Below are positions 49,705 through 57,865 of a stretch of DNA of 64,000 bases, one piece after another. The stretch spans positions 1-64,000 of the forward strand of contig CBDUVB010000001.1 in NCBI GenBank assembly GCA_965370555.1, written 5' to 3'. The translations under genes were made by a program, and so were the position numbers. The notes under the pieces are model-generated. The model did no database searches. It saw only the letters and a program-made list of their open reading frames with translations, and was not told where the DNA came from. Each line of letters opens with the position of its first letter. Within the stretch, counting starts at the first letter, position 1. The DNA is from JAJOKK01 sp965370555. Lineage in GTDB: Bacteria > Bipolaricaulota > Bipolaricaulia > UBA7950 > UBA9294.

Positions 49705-50708
49705 TCCCTATCGGTCGATCCGGCCTGGTCGCTCATCTTGGTGCAGGAGCCGGCGAGGCGAAGATCCGCATGTTCCTCTCCGTTCTTCTCCCCAAGTTGA
49801 GAGGAACTCCTCTCCTCGTAGTCCTCGGGACGCCCGTTGCGGCCATCGCTGATAGCTTAGGGATTAGCGTCGAAAAGGTCGAATCACAGATCGGCTCAGG
49901 CTTCACCCGCGTGACCAGTGCGGTCGAAGCGATGCTAGATGCACGTGTGGAGAGCGTGATTGGGATTGGGGGGGACGGAACACTTGCCGCCATCGCCAAT
50001 ACGATTATCGACCACGGGAGTTCGGCGCGCCTCCTGGGAATCGGTGCCGGCTCCTCGAACGTGGGGCCGCTCGTGACGGTACGCGGAGATGACCTGGAGA
50101 GGCTCGATCTTTCTCGTCTTGTGGAGAAGCCGATCCACGGGATCGAGGTGCAGGTGAACAACGAGCCCACAGGGATTGCGTTCAACGATGTGACCTTAAG
50201 CAACCTCTTTTTTGGGACGAAAGATGGAACACGTGTCGACCTCGACGCTCGCGCAATGCTCAATGGGGTTCGGCAGGAGACCCGACCGTGCTCGGTCTGT
50301 GGGAAGGAAACGAGGATCTACAAGAACGGAACGCTCATGATCGACGCGCAGGATACGCCGATCGGGCAGATCATCGCCTCCCCGATCAACGATCCGCTTC
50401 CATACAGCGGCAAGGCGATCAGCGGCCTGATCTGCTGGGGCCCATACCTGGGAAAAGAAGGGGTACTCACCGCGGCAAGCGCCGTCTTGATTCGGACACA
50501 GATCGATCAGGCGGATCTCGTGGCGGTCGAGCCGCTCTCCCTTTGCCAGGTCAGCTTCGGCGAGGGGGACACGATCGAGATAGTCGGCCTAGAGAACGGT
50601 GCTGTCGTCATCCTGGACGGGAACCCTACACGCGCACTATCACCCGACGATCGTGTGACGCTTCACCTCAGACGATCCCTCCTCCGCGCGTACAGAAGAA
50701 TGATCTAA
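49701..50708 (+). CDS. ATP-NAD kinase-like / AcoX-like protein
   Basis: The 335-aa protein starts at GTG 49701 (GTGA overlap with the permease). It contains the diacylglycerol/NAD-kinase signature IGIGGDGTLAAIANTI (residues about 92-107) followed by LLGIGAGSSNVGPL, and a beta-rich C-terminal half with a CSVCGKETRIY Cys pair. This matches the ATP-NAD/AcoX kinase superfamily rather than the housekeeping NAD kinase. The substrate could be NAD or a different dinucleotide or cofactor. Position directly before ftr and mch makes a role in supplying or modifying a cofactor for that C1 branch worth testing. Confidence 0.75.
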   Translation: MIPIGRSGLVAHLGAGAGEAKIRMFLSVLLPKLRGTPLLVVLGTPVAAIADSLGISVEKVESQIGSGFTRVTSAVEAMLDARVESVIGIGGDGTLAAIANTIIDHGSSARLLGIGAGSSNVGPLVTVRGDDLERLDLSRLVEKPIHGIEVQVNNEPTGIAFNDVTLSNLFFGTKDGTRVDLDARAMLNGVRQETRPCSVCGKETRIYKNGTLMIDAQDTPIGQIIASPINDPLPYSGKAISGLICWGPYLGKEGVLTAASAVLIRTQIDQADLVAVEPLSLCQVSFGEGDTIEIVGLENGAVVILDGNPTRALSPDDRVTLHLRRSLLRAYRRMI

Positions 50709-50724
50709 CAAAAAAGGAGAAAGA

Positions 50725-51636
50725 TTGCTCTACAAGAACATTGAACTGGAGGAAGCAACTTGCGAGTGCACGGATGTGCACCTCTGCCGCGTCCTCCTCA
50801 CCGCTCTCTCAGAACGGGTGGCGTTGCAGGAGGCGACTTACTTGTCCGGGTTCTCCGTCATCACCGCGGCCCCACTCCAGGCGTGCGTTGAGGGGAGGGT
50901 CACTCCGACAGAGACTCCGGATGGCCGCCCCGGCGTCCTTATCCAGTTCAACGCGCCGACGGAGATCGGGATGGAAGCATTTCGCAAGGCTCTACTCGAT
51001 AGGCTGTACATCCTCCCGCACCTTCCAACCTGCTCACTCTTCGACGCGACCCCTGCAGGGAGGAGAGGGGAGGCGGTCGAGATCGGTGAACACCTGCGAC
51101 GGTGGGGGGACGGGTTTGAGGAAGAGACGACGCTAGGGGAGCGCGAGGTGATCCGCCTCCCGATCATGACCGGGGAGATGATGATCGAGAGGAAATGCCA
51201 TGTCATCACCGGGATGGATGGAGTGATCGAGGTCTTCGCGCAGAACGCGGCGTCGTGCCTCATCGCGGCGCAGGAAGCGTCCGATCGGATCTTCCACGAC
51301 ACCCATGGCGTCGCGCTCTTCAACTACCCCCTCGGCGGGATCAGCGGGGCAAAGGTGGGAGGAATCAACTATCGCGAGGAAGGAGTAACGATCAACGAGC
51401 CCTACTGTCCCACCCTGCGTCATGAAGTGAGCGAAACGAAGATCCCGGATGGAGCCGAGGCGGTGATCGAGTACCCGCTCATCGGACTGGGGATAGAGGA
51501 GATCAAGGCAGGATTACGTGTGGCGATCGACGCATTCGCTGCAACTCCGGGGGTGATGCGCATCACAGCCCCCTCGTTCGGGGGAGAGTGGGGGAAGCAT
51601 CAGCTCTACCTTCCCGATGTAGTTAGCGAGCGATAG
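50725..51636 (+). CDS. ftr: formylmethanofuran:tetrahydromethanopterin N-formyltransferase
   Basis: The 303-aa protein matches Ftr along its whole length: LCRVLLTALSERVALQEAT, TPTETPDGRPGVLIQF, LLDRLYILPHLPTCSLFDAT, RWGDGFEEE, an ISGAKVGGINY region, NEPYCPTLRHE and SFGGEWGKHQLYLPD. Ftr moves a formyl group between methanofuran and tetrahydromethanopterin in the cytoplasm, in methanogens and in bacterial formaldehyde oxidation. Start is TTG 50725 after AAGGAGA. The partner complex (Fhc or Fmd/Fwd) is not in the window. The mch gene follows 5 nt later, which confirms the identification. Confidence 0.93.
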   Translation: MLYKNIELEEATCECTDVHLCRVLLTALSERVALQEATYLSGFSVITAAPLQACVEGRVTPTETPDGRPGVLIQFNAPTEIGMEAFRKALLDRLYILPHLPTCSLFDATPAGRRGEAVEIGEHLRRWGDGFEEETTLGEREVIRLPIMTGEMMIERKCHVITGMDGVIEVFAQNAASCLIAAQEASDRIFHDTHGVALFNYPLGGISGAKVGGINYREEGVTINEPYCPTLRHEVSETKIPDGAEAVIEYPLIGLGIEEIKAGLRVAIDAFAATPGVMRITAPSFGGEWGKHQLYLPDVVSER

Positions 51637-51641
51637 ACAAT

Positions 51642-52619
51642 ATGAACAGACTGAACCTCGACTCGAGAGAACAAGCAAGCATCGCCCGGCGGTGTAATGG
51701 ACTGGTAAGTACGTTGATCGAACGTGCGTGGGAGTACGGCCTTGCCGTTCAGACCCTTCCGTGTGGAGCTACGCTGATCGATGCTGGTATCGATGTTGCC
51801 GGGTCGTTTGCGGCGGGGTTATGCTTGATCGAGATCTGCCACGGCGGGCTCGCTAACGCCTCGCTCGGTCTCACCGACCTTGGAGGGTTCCTCCTCCCGC
51901 AGGTCACTGTCGAATCATTTCATCCCACCATCTCTACGTACGGATTGCAGGCCTCCTACCCGTTGAGCGCGGACGAGCCAGAGGTTCGTCTCTCCGGCCC
52001 GATTCGTCTATACCTCGATGGAGCGGTAGCAATGGAAAATCCAGCCGCGATCGCGGTCATCGAGTCCGATCGCCTCCTTGGCGACGAGGTCGCACTCGCG
52101 CTCGCCGAGCGAAGCAACCTCCCCCCTCGATCTCTGACCTTGATCGTCGTTCCGGGGTGGAGTGTAGTTGGAGCGGTGCAGATAGCGGGGCGAGTGAACG
52201 AGAGCGTGATCTTCACCCTGGAAGAGAGCCTGAAGGTCGATTCACGCAAGGTCAAGCACATGATCGGACAGGCTCCTGTCTGTCCGGTGAGCCGGATCGG
52301 TTCTCCTGCGGAGAAGCGTCCCTATCCCGATGATTTCATCCACTACGCCGGGGAGGTTGTCCTCACCCTCCTTGCCTCCCCGGAGGATGATCTGGAGCAC
52401 CTCGCGCACCTGCTCTCCTTTGCATCGACCTCGATCTACGGGAGCCTCTTTCACGACGTCTTGGCCGCGGCAGACGGGATCTTCGAGGCGATCCCCGATC
52501 TCATCCACATCAACAAGCCTGCACGGGTCACTATTGAGGATCTTTCCACCGGTCGAGCGGCCCATGCCGGGGTGAAGGACGTCGCGCTCTTGACCGCCCT
52601 CCTGGGAAAAGCCCGATGA
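51642..52619 (+). CDS. mch: methenyltetrahydromethanopterin cyclohydrolase
   Basis: The 325-aa protein has the Mch features: LPCGATLIDAGIDVAGSFAA, GLCLIEICHGGLANASLGL, VTVESFHPTISTYGLQASYP, SLTLIVVPGWSVVGAVQIAG, CPVSRIGSPAEKRPYPDDFI and INKPARVTIEDLSTGR. Mch interconverts N5-formyl- and N5,N10-methenyl-H4MPT, the step next to Ftr. Its presence means the organism uses or can obtain tetrahydromethanopterin or an analogue. The stop overlaps the amidohydrolase start by 4 nt (ATGA). The ribosome site before ATG 51642 is weak, in line with coupling to ftr. Confidence 0.95.
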   Translation: MNRLNLDSREQASIARRCNGLVSTLIERAWEYGLAVQTLPCGATLIDAGIDVAGSFAAGLCLIEICHGGLANASLGLTDLGGFLLPQVTVESFHPTISTYGLQASYPLSADEPEVRLSGPIRLYLDGAVAMENPAAIAVIESDRLLGDEVALALAERSNLPPRSLTLIVVPGWSVVGAVQIAGRVNESVIFTLEESLKVDSRKVKHMIGQAPVCPVSRIGSPAEKRPYPDDFIHYAGEVVLTLLASPEDDLEHLAHLLSFASTSIYGSLFHDVLAAADGIFEAIPDLIHINKPARVTIEDLSTGRAAHAGVKDVALLTALLGKAR

Positions 52620-53971
52620 AAACGAATGACGCAGGGAAGCAGACGATCGTCATCGAGGGAATCTCTACCCTTGTGCGTGACGAAACGCGCGTGGAACACG
52701 ATGTGGACATCTTGATCGAGGGAAATCGTATCGAGAAGATCGGCCGTGTCACTCCGCAAGAGATCGGACAGGGAGCGATCGTCCTCAATGGGCGGGGGCG
52801 GATCGTCATCCCAGGGCTTGTCAACGCGCACACGCACCTCTACCAGTCGATGCTCAAGGGGCGGCGAGACGATCTCTCGCTCGTCTCGTGGTGTGAAGAT
52901 GTCACCTTCCCCTTCGTACGCAAGGTCCTCGATAGACTGAAACGTGATATGAGCGATGAGATCGGTTACCTCTGGTCAATCCTCGGGACGACCGAGATGA
53001 TCAGAAACGGGATTACTTCGTTCGTCGATATGGACATGAACTTGCGCGGGATTCCGCAGGCGTGGTGCGACATCGGTATTCGCGGTATCGCCGCGATGAG
53101 CATGGTCGATCAGTGGGTTCCGGACGACCTCACGGTTGGCTCAGCGCAGATACAAGAGAATACCCTAGAACTTATCGAAAACTGGCATCAAACCCCGCGA
53201 GAGGATCCACTAGTACAGGTCTTCCTCGGGCCATCCGCCCCGTTCACCTGCAGTGAAAAACTGCTTCATTGGATCATGGAGACCGCTGAGAAATACGACT
53301 TGGGGATCCAAACACACGTCTCGGAGACGGCCTGGGAGGTGGAACAGTCCCTGAAGACGACCGGAAGACGCCCCCTGGAGTACCTGGAGTCGATCGGCTT
53401 TCTCTCCCGTCCGATTCTGGCCGTCCACGGTGTACACCTGAGCAACGAAGAGATCGAGCTTGCCAAGGAGCATTCGGTGACCGTGGTCTACAACCCCAAG
53501 AGCAACATGAAACTCGGAAGCGGGATCGCCCCGATCGTGCAGATGCGCCGGGTTGGAGTCGAGGTCGCACTAGGGACCGACGGGGCCGCATCCAACGACC
53601 TTCTCGATCTGTTCGAGGAGATGCGGACCGGGGTTCTCCTCCAGAAGGTTGCGGCAGGGGATCCGATGGCTCTCGATGCGCGGGAGATCTTCCGCAGCGC
53701 TACCGCGGTGGGAGCGGCAGCCTGCCGGATCGATGCGGGTACTCTCGACGAGGGAAAGCTTGCCGACCTCGTCCTGATCGATCCCTCCGAGCCCCACCTG
53801 TTCAACCTGGGCGATGCAATCGTCCCCTCCCTTGTCTACTGTGCGAAAGGGAGCGATGTCGAGACGGTGATCATCAACGGGCGGGTAGTAATGCGTGATC
53901 GAGTTATCGTGACAATCGATGAGAAAGCCCTTCTCAAGGAGGCTAAGAAAGTGGGTGAAACATATGCATAA
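52616..53971 (+). CDS. TrzA/MtaD-type amidohydrolase (probable nucleoside or aminopurine deaminase)
   Basis: The 451-aa metal-dependent hydrolase has RIVIPGLVNAHTHLYQSMLK (HTH), FLGPSAPFTCSEKLLH, IQTHVSETAWEVEQS, VHGVHLSNEEIELAKEH, VVYNPKSNMKLGSGIAP and LGTDGAASNDLLDL, the pattern of 5'-methylthioadenosine/S-adenosylhomocysteine deaminases and chlorohydrolases. It differs clearly from the SsnA at 14601. It lacks the features of FhcA/FwdA, the amidohydrolase subunit that normally accompanies Ftr, so it is not an obvious substitute. It probably removes ammonia from a purine or a related ring in this pathway. Confidence 0.87.
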   Translation: MKTNDAGKQTIVIEGISTLVRDETRVEHDVDILIEGNRIEKIGRVTPQEIGQGAIVLNGRGRIVIPGLVNAHTHLYQSMLKGRRDDLSLVSWCEDVTFPFVRKVLDRLKRDMSDEIGYLWSILGTTEMIRNGITSFVDMDMNLRGIPQAWCDIGIRGIAAMSMVDQWVPDDLTVGSAQIQENTLELIENWHQTPREDPLVQVFLGPSAPFTCSEKLLHWIMETAEKYDLGIQTHVSETAWEVEQSLKTTGRRPLEYLESIGFLSRPILAVHGVHLSNEEIELAKEHSVTVVYNPKSNMKLGSGIAPIVQMRRVGVEVALGTDGAASNDLLDLFEEMRTGVLLQKVAAGDPMALDAREIFRSATAVGAAACRIDAGTLDEGKLADLVLIDPSEPHLFNLGDAIVPSLVYCAKGSDVETVIINGRVVMRDRVIVTIDEKALLKEAKKVGETYA

Positions 53972-55382
53972 CGATATCAAGGAAGAGCTTGTCGCGATCG
54001 TAGGCGAGCAGTACGTCACCTTTTCTATGGTGGACAGGATCTGCTATTCGCGTGATTGCGGCCCGGATAAGGCGGGGATCCCGGAGGTGGTGGTCCGTCC
54101 TGGATCGACGGAGGAGGTGGCCGCGATCGTTCGTCTCGCGAACGAAGTCAAGAAACCGATTTACACGCGGGGCCGCGGAACGACCTTCCTCGGGAGCGGC
54201 GTCAAGGATGGGGTGATCCTCCTTGAGACGACCCGTATGAATCGAATCGAGCAAGTCGATCTTCAGGCCGGCTACGTTACTGCGCAGGCAGGAGCGATCT
54301 GGCACGGGATCGATCAACACCTGCGTAAGCTGGGACGAGAGCTCGCTGTTCCCGGCGGCGGTGGACTCTTCTCGTGCACCATAGGCGGGACTGTCGCGGT
54401 CAACGCCATTCCACACGGAGCTACGGAGTACGGGATGACAGCGGACCACGTCCTTGCCCTTGAGGTGGTCCTTCCCGACGGGAGGGTGATCCAGACCGGG
54501 TCAGCGGCAAACCCGAATTCGGAACCGATCGAACGGAACGCGAACGGACCCGATCTTGCCGGCCTGTTCATGGGGTCCTACGGGATTCTCGGGATCATCA
54601 CCAAGGTGACCTACCGCATCCGACCGATCCCGGAGACGGAGCTCTTCGCGTTCTACGCCTTCGATGACTACCAGAACGCGATCGATGCCGCGTGTGGCAT
54701 TCAGATGCGTGAGGTGGCGACGTTCATCGTCGGCATGTTCGGTGGGCCCAAGCCTGCAGGAGTGGACGGTGATGGGTTCCTTCACCTGATCGTCCGCGAT
54801 CGCGCCACCGCTGCCCGTGAGCGGCTCCGTGAAGCCGAAGCGATCTGCGAGACGCATCACGGGCGCCCCACTTCGGCGGAGGGGACGCGTCACTACTGGG
54901 AGGAACACATGTACTCCTGGCTGCGGAACACCGCCCCTGGCCCGTACTACAGCGATCGACCGTACTTCTGCCCCGAGGTAGCCGGCTTCGTCTCCACACA
55001 GGGGTTGAAGAAGGCGGTCCGCCTGTTTCGTAACCTGCGGGAAGAGCGCGACGCGGACTTCGCCAAATACGGGATCCGCGTGAAGGGGTTGGATGCGTAC
55101 TTCTCCCGTAACGGAGCGTATCTTTGGATCGACACCCTCTACGATGAGCGGCGGGACGACGCGTGGGAATATGGGATGAAGTTGCGTGGCGATATCGCGG
55201 AGATCATGTTCACAGAGGGGACGATGAGTCCGGGTGGCCTGGGAGCGGGAGTCTCCCCTTATATCATGCCTAAGCTCGGTGAGACCTTCGAACTGTTCAA
55301 GAAGCTCAAGGCCGCGATGGACCCGAATGGTATCTTGAACCCTGACCTTCTCTTTCCCACAGGAGTGAAACATGAAGCTTGA
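53964..55382 (+). CDS. FAD-linked oxidase of the GlcD/lactate dehydrogenase type
   Basis: The 472-aa flavoprotein has the PCMH FAD domain: EVVVRPGSTEEVAAIVRLAN, PIYTRGRGTTFLGSGVKDG, GRELAVPGGGGLFSCTIGGTV and GATEYGMTADHVLALEVVLP, then the C-terminal FAD-oxidase domain ending NPDLLFPTG. Such proteins oxidise 2-hydroxy acids such as glycolate or lactate and hand electrons to an iron-sulfur partner, here encoded next with an 11-nt overlap. ATG 53964 overlaps the end of the amidohydrolase by 8 nt and gives the family N-terminus. Confidence 0.92.
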   Translation: MHNDIKEELVAIVGEQYVTFSMVDRICYSRDCGPDKAGIPEVVVRPGSTEEVAAIVRLANEVKKPIYTRGRGTTFLGSGVKDGVILLETTRMNRIEQVDLQAGYVTAQAGAIWHGIDQHLRKLGRELAVPGGGGLFSCTIGGTVAVNAIPHGATEYGMTADHVLALEVVLPDGRVIQTGSAANPNSEPIERNANGPDLAGLFMGSYGILGIITKVTYRIRPIPETELFAFYAFDDYQNAIDAACGIQMREVATFIVGMFGGPKPAGVDGDGFLHLIVRDRATAARERLREAEAICETHHGRPTSAEGTRHYWEEHMYSWLRNTAPGPYYSDRPYFCPEVAGFVSTQGLKKAVRLFRNLREERDADFAKYGIRVKGLDAYFSRNGAYLWIDTLYDERRDDAWEYGMKLRGDIAEIMFTEGTMSPGGLGAGVSPYIMPKLGETFELFKKLKAAMDPNGILNPDLLFPTGVKHEA

Positions 55383-56514
55383 GAAATACAGAGATCAGAT
55401 CTACAGTTGTCTCCGCTGTGCATTCTGCTTTGATCAAGACCAGGGAGAGGGAAAGAAGATCTGCCCGCCGTACGCGACGTACGGGCTCGAATCCTATGGG
55501 GCGAGGGGGAAGCTCGCCATTGCGCGCGCCTTGATCGACAAGGAGATCGAGTATAGCAACGAAGTCGTAGAGCGCATCTTCTCCTGCACCGACTGCGAGG
55601 CCTGTCAAGAGCAATGCTTCAAGTATCTTCCGCTCACTGATATCTATGCAGCGATGAAGGAGGACATGGCAGACCAAGACCTGTTGCCATCTGGCCTCGC
55701 CGATACGCTCGCACAGGTGAATGAGTTCGGAAACCCTTACGACAAGTCGCAGGAGAAGCGGCTTACTTGGCTTCCCAATAAGGAGCGGGTCGACAAGGAG
55801 GCAGATGTACTGTTCTTTGTTGGGTGCACCACTGCCTACCTACGACGCGGGATTGCGCGTAGCGCGTATCAGGTTCTCAACAAGTTGGGGATCGATTTCA
55901 CACTCCTCGGGGACGAGCGATGTTGCGGCCATCCCTATATTGCAGCAGGAAAGATGGATCAGGCAGGGAAGACAGCCGCGACCAACCTGGAAGCGATCGA
56001 GCATCTTGGGATAAAGACGATCGTCTTCGCCTGCCCGGGGTGCCTGCGTACCTTCAAGGAAGATATGCCGCGGCTCCTTGGAAAGCCTCTTCCGTTCGAG
56101 ACCATGCACTTGAGTGAGTTTCTTACTGATGAGCTCGCGAAACACCCGGTTCAATTGAAGAAGACGTCCCGCGTCGTTACCTATCACGATCCCTGCAATC
56201 TTGGTCGGCACATGGGAATCTACGAACCCCCACGGGAATTAATTGAGACGATCCCCGGGGTCAGGCTACTGGAGATGCCTCGCAACCGCGACAATTCCTT
56301 CTGTTGCGGAAACGGTGGGTTCGTCCGCTACGACTATGAAGAGATGTCCGTGGAGAGTGAGCTTGATCGATTTGCCGAGGCGGAAGCGACTGGAGCGGAC
56401 GCGATCGTGAGCGCGTGTCCGGCATGTCAGAGTGGGTTGCTCGATGCCAAGAGCAGGGCAGGATCGAAGATGGAAGTCCTTGACATCCTTGAACTTCTTA
56501 CCAAAGCGCTCTAA
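55372..56514 (+). CDS. iron-sulfur (GlcF/HdrD-like) electron-transfer subunit
   Basis: The 380-aa protein has two 4Fe-4S motifs near the start (CLRCAFCFDQ with a following CPPY, and CTDCEACQEQCFKY) and two CCG domains (FVGCTTAYLRRGIA, GDERCCGHPY; CPGCLRTFKE, YHDPCNLGRHMG, FCCGNGG, ACPACQSG). It takes electrons from the FAD subunit and passes them to quinone, ferredoxin or a heterodisulfide-type acceptor. The first cluster departs from the canonical CxxCxxCxxxCP spacing. It forms a unit with the gene at 53964. Confidence 0.92.
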   Translation: MKLEKYRDQIYSCLRCAFCFDQDQGEGKKICPPYATYGLESYGARGKLAIARALIDKEIEYSNEVVERIFSCTDCEACQEQCFKYLPLTDIYAAMKEDMADQDLLPSGLADTLAQVNEFGNPYDKSQEKRLTWLPNKERVDKEADVLFFVGCTTAYLRRGIARSAYQVLNKLGIDFTLLGDERCCGHPYIAAGKMDQAGKTAATNLEAIEHLGIKTIVFACPGCLRTFKEDMPRLLGKPLPFETMHLSEFLTDELAKHPVQLKKTSRVVTYHDPCNLGRHMGIYEPPRELIETIPGVRLLEMPRNRDNSFCCGNGGFVRYDYEEMSVESELDRFAEAEATGADAIVSACPACQSGLLDAKSRAGSKMEVLDILELLTKAL

Positions 56515-56530
56515 GAGAAGCGAGGTATAG

Positions 56531-57835
56531 ATGGACGATCTAAAGAAGCGTCGAGAGAATGCGGCGAACATGTGGGAGACGACAGGCCTCTCCGGGGTTA
56601 AGGTCTACCCGATCCGCGCCGCTGTGGAGGCGATGATCAATCAAGGGTATGCGATGGAGAAGGCGTCCACCCTCCTTGCCCAGGCAGAGAAGGATTATCA
56701 CGAGGGCGATTACGATCGGCTCCTCGTTTCGATCGCCCTCATCAACAAGGAGATCCACCTTGCGCTGGAGGAGAAGAAGAACCTCGGGCCAACGACCTTC
56801 GAGGAGATGAGAGCGTCCCTCCCCAGCCCGGTAGAAGGGATAGCCAGCACGATCACATCTAAAGAGTACCTGGATCGGGTGCGGGGAGGATGGGTAGGAA
56901 AGTGCATCGGCACGGCACTCGGAGATCCGGTGGAGGGGTGGACGAGCGAGATGATCCGCTCCCGCTACGGGACGGTCACAGACTACCTCGTCCCTCCCAA
57001 GGTGGAAAACGACGACACAGCCTACCCGATTCTCGTCCTGCATGCCCTTGATGAGTACGGTCCTTCCTTCACGAGCGAGCAGCTTGCCCTGGAGTGGGTA
57101 GGGCACCTTCCCTATGCCTTCACCGCGGAGCAGGTCGCTCTGGAGAACCTCAAGGCCGGGATGATGCCTCCGGAGAGCGGCCGGTTTCGCAACCCGTGCA
57201 GCGAATGGATCGGCGCGCAGATGCGCGGGGAGATCCATGGCCTCTTAACGCCGCTCCGTCCCGACCTTGCCGCGGAGCTTGCCTTCCGCGATGCAATTAT
57301 CTCGCACCGCCGCGAAGGGGTCTACGGTGAGATCTACTGCGCCGCCCTCATCAGCATCGCCTTCTCAGGCTGTCCGATCGAGGAGGCCTTGCGCCGCGCG
57401 CTAACGTCTGTCCCGTTGGAGAGCCGTTTTCATCAGGTGGTTGAGGAGACCATCCACTGGTGCGAGAAGATAGGGGATTGGGAAGGGGTGCTGGCGAAGA
57501 TCGAGCAGGATCTGGGGCACTACCACTGGATTCACACCTTCCCCAATATCGCCACCGTCATCACCGGTCTCTTGCTGGGGGAGGGGGACTTCGGGCGATC
57601 GCTCACCACGACTCTGATGTGCGGATTCGACACCGATTGCTCGGCCGGACAGGTGGGTAGCCTTCTCGGCACCCTCCTTGGATACGAACGCATCCCGGAT
57701 GAGTGGAAGGACCCCGTAGGGAAGGAGTTCGAAAGCTACGTGATCGGGTTCGAGAAGATGAGCTTCACTAAACTGAGCGAATGGACCGTACACTGGGGCA
57801 AGCGAATCGTCGGACCGGTTGTACGCGGCGGCTGA
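56531..57835 (+). CDS. ADP-ribosylglycohydrolase family protein
   Basis: The 434-aa protein has a helical N-terminal extension (residues 1-110, ENAANMWETTGL) and the ADP-ribosylglycohydrolase fold: VRGGWVGKCIGTALGDPVEG, VENDDTAYPI (metal-binding Asp pair), and GFDTDCSAGQVGSLLGTLLG, where the Asp/Thr/Asp complete the binuclear magnesium site. Members release ADP-ribose or hydrolyse other N- or O-ribosyl compounds. With a deaminase upstream and ribokinase downstream, a ribosyl hydrolase acting on an imported nucleoside-like compound is plausible. The GAGG 6 nt before ATG 56531 is acceptable. Confidence 0.9.
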   Translation: MDDLKKRRENAANMWETTGLSGVKVYPIRAAVEAMINQGYAMEKASTLLAQAEKDYHEGDYDRLLVSIALINKEIHLALEEKKNLGPTTFEEMRASLPSPVEGIASTITSKEYLDRVRGGWVGKCIGTALGDPVEGWTSEMIRSRYGTVTDYLVPPKVENDDTAYPILVLHALDEYGPSFTSEQLALEWVGHLPYAFTAEQVALENLKAGMMPPESGRFRNPCSEWIGAQMRGEIHGLLTPLRPDLAAELAFRDAIISHRREGVYGEIYCAALISIAFSGCPIEEALRRALTSVPLESRFHQVVEETIHWCEKIGDWEGVLAKIEQDLGHYHWIHTFPNIATVITGLLLGEGDFGRSLTTTLMCGFDTDCSAGQVGSLLGTLLGYERIPDEWKDPVGKEFESYVIGFEKMSFTKLSEWTVHWGKRIVGPVVRGG

Positions 57836-57865
57836 GCCCCATGAAAGGAAGGTGAGTTCGACCAA

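Noticed and set aside
52616..53971. Amidohydrolase as a replacement for FhcA, the usual partner of Ftr
   Set aside because: Its motifs and length fit TrzA/MtaD deaminases, not the longer FhcA/FwdA type, so I call it a deaminase.
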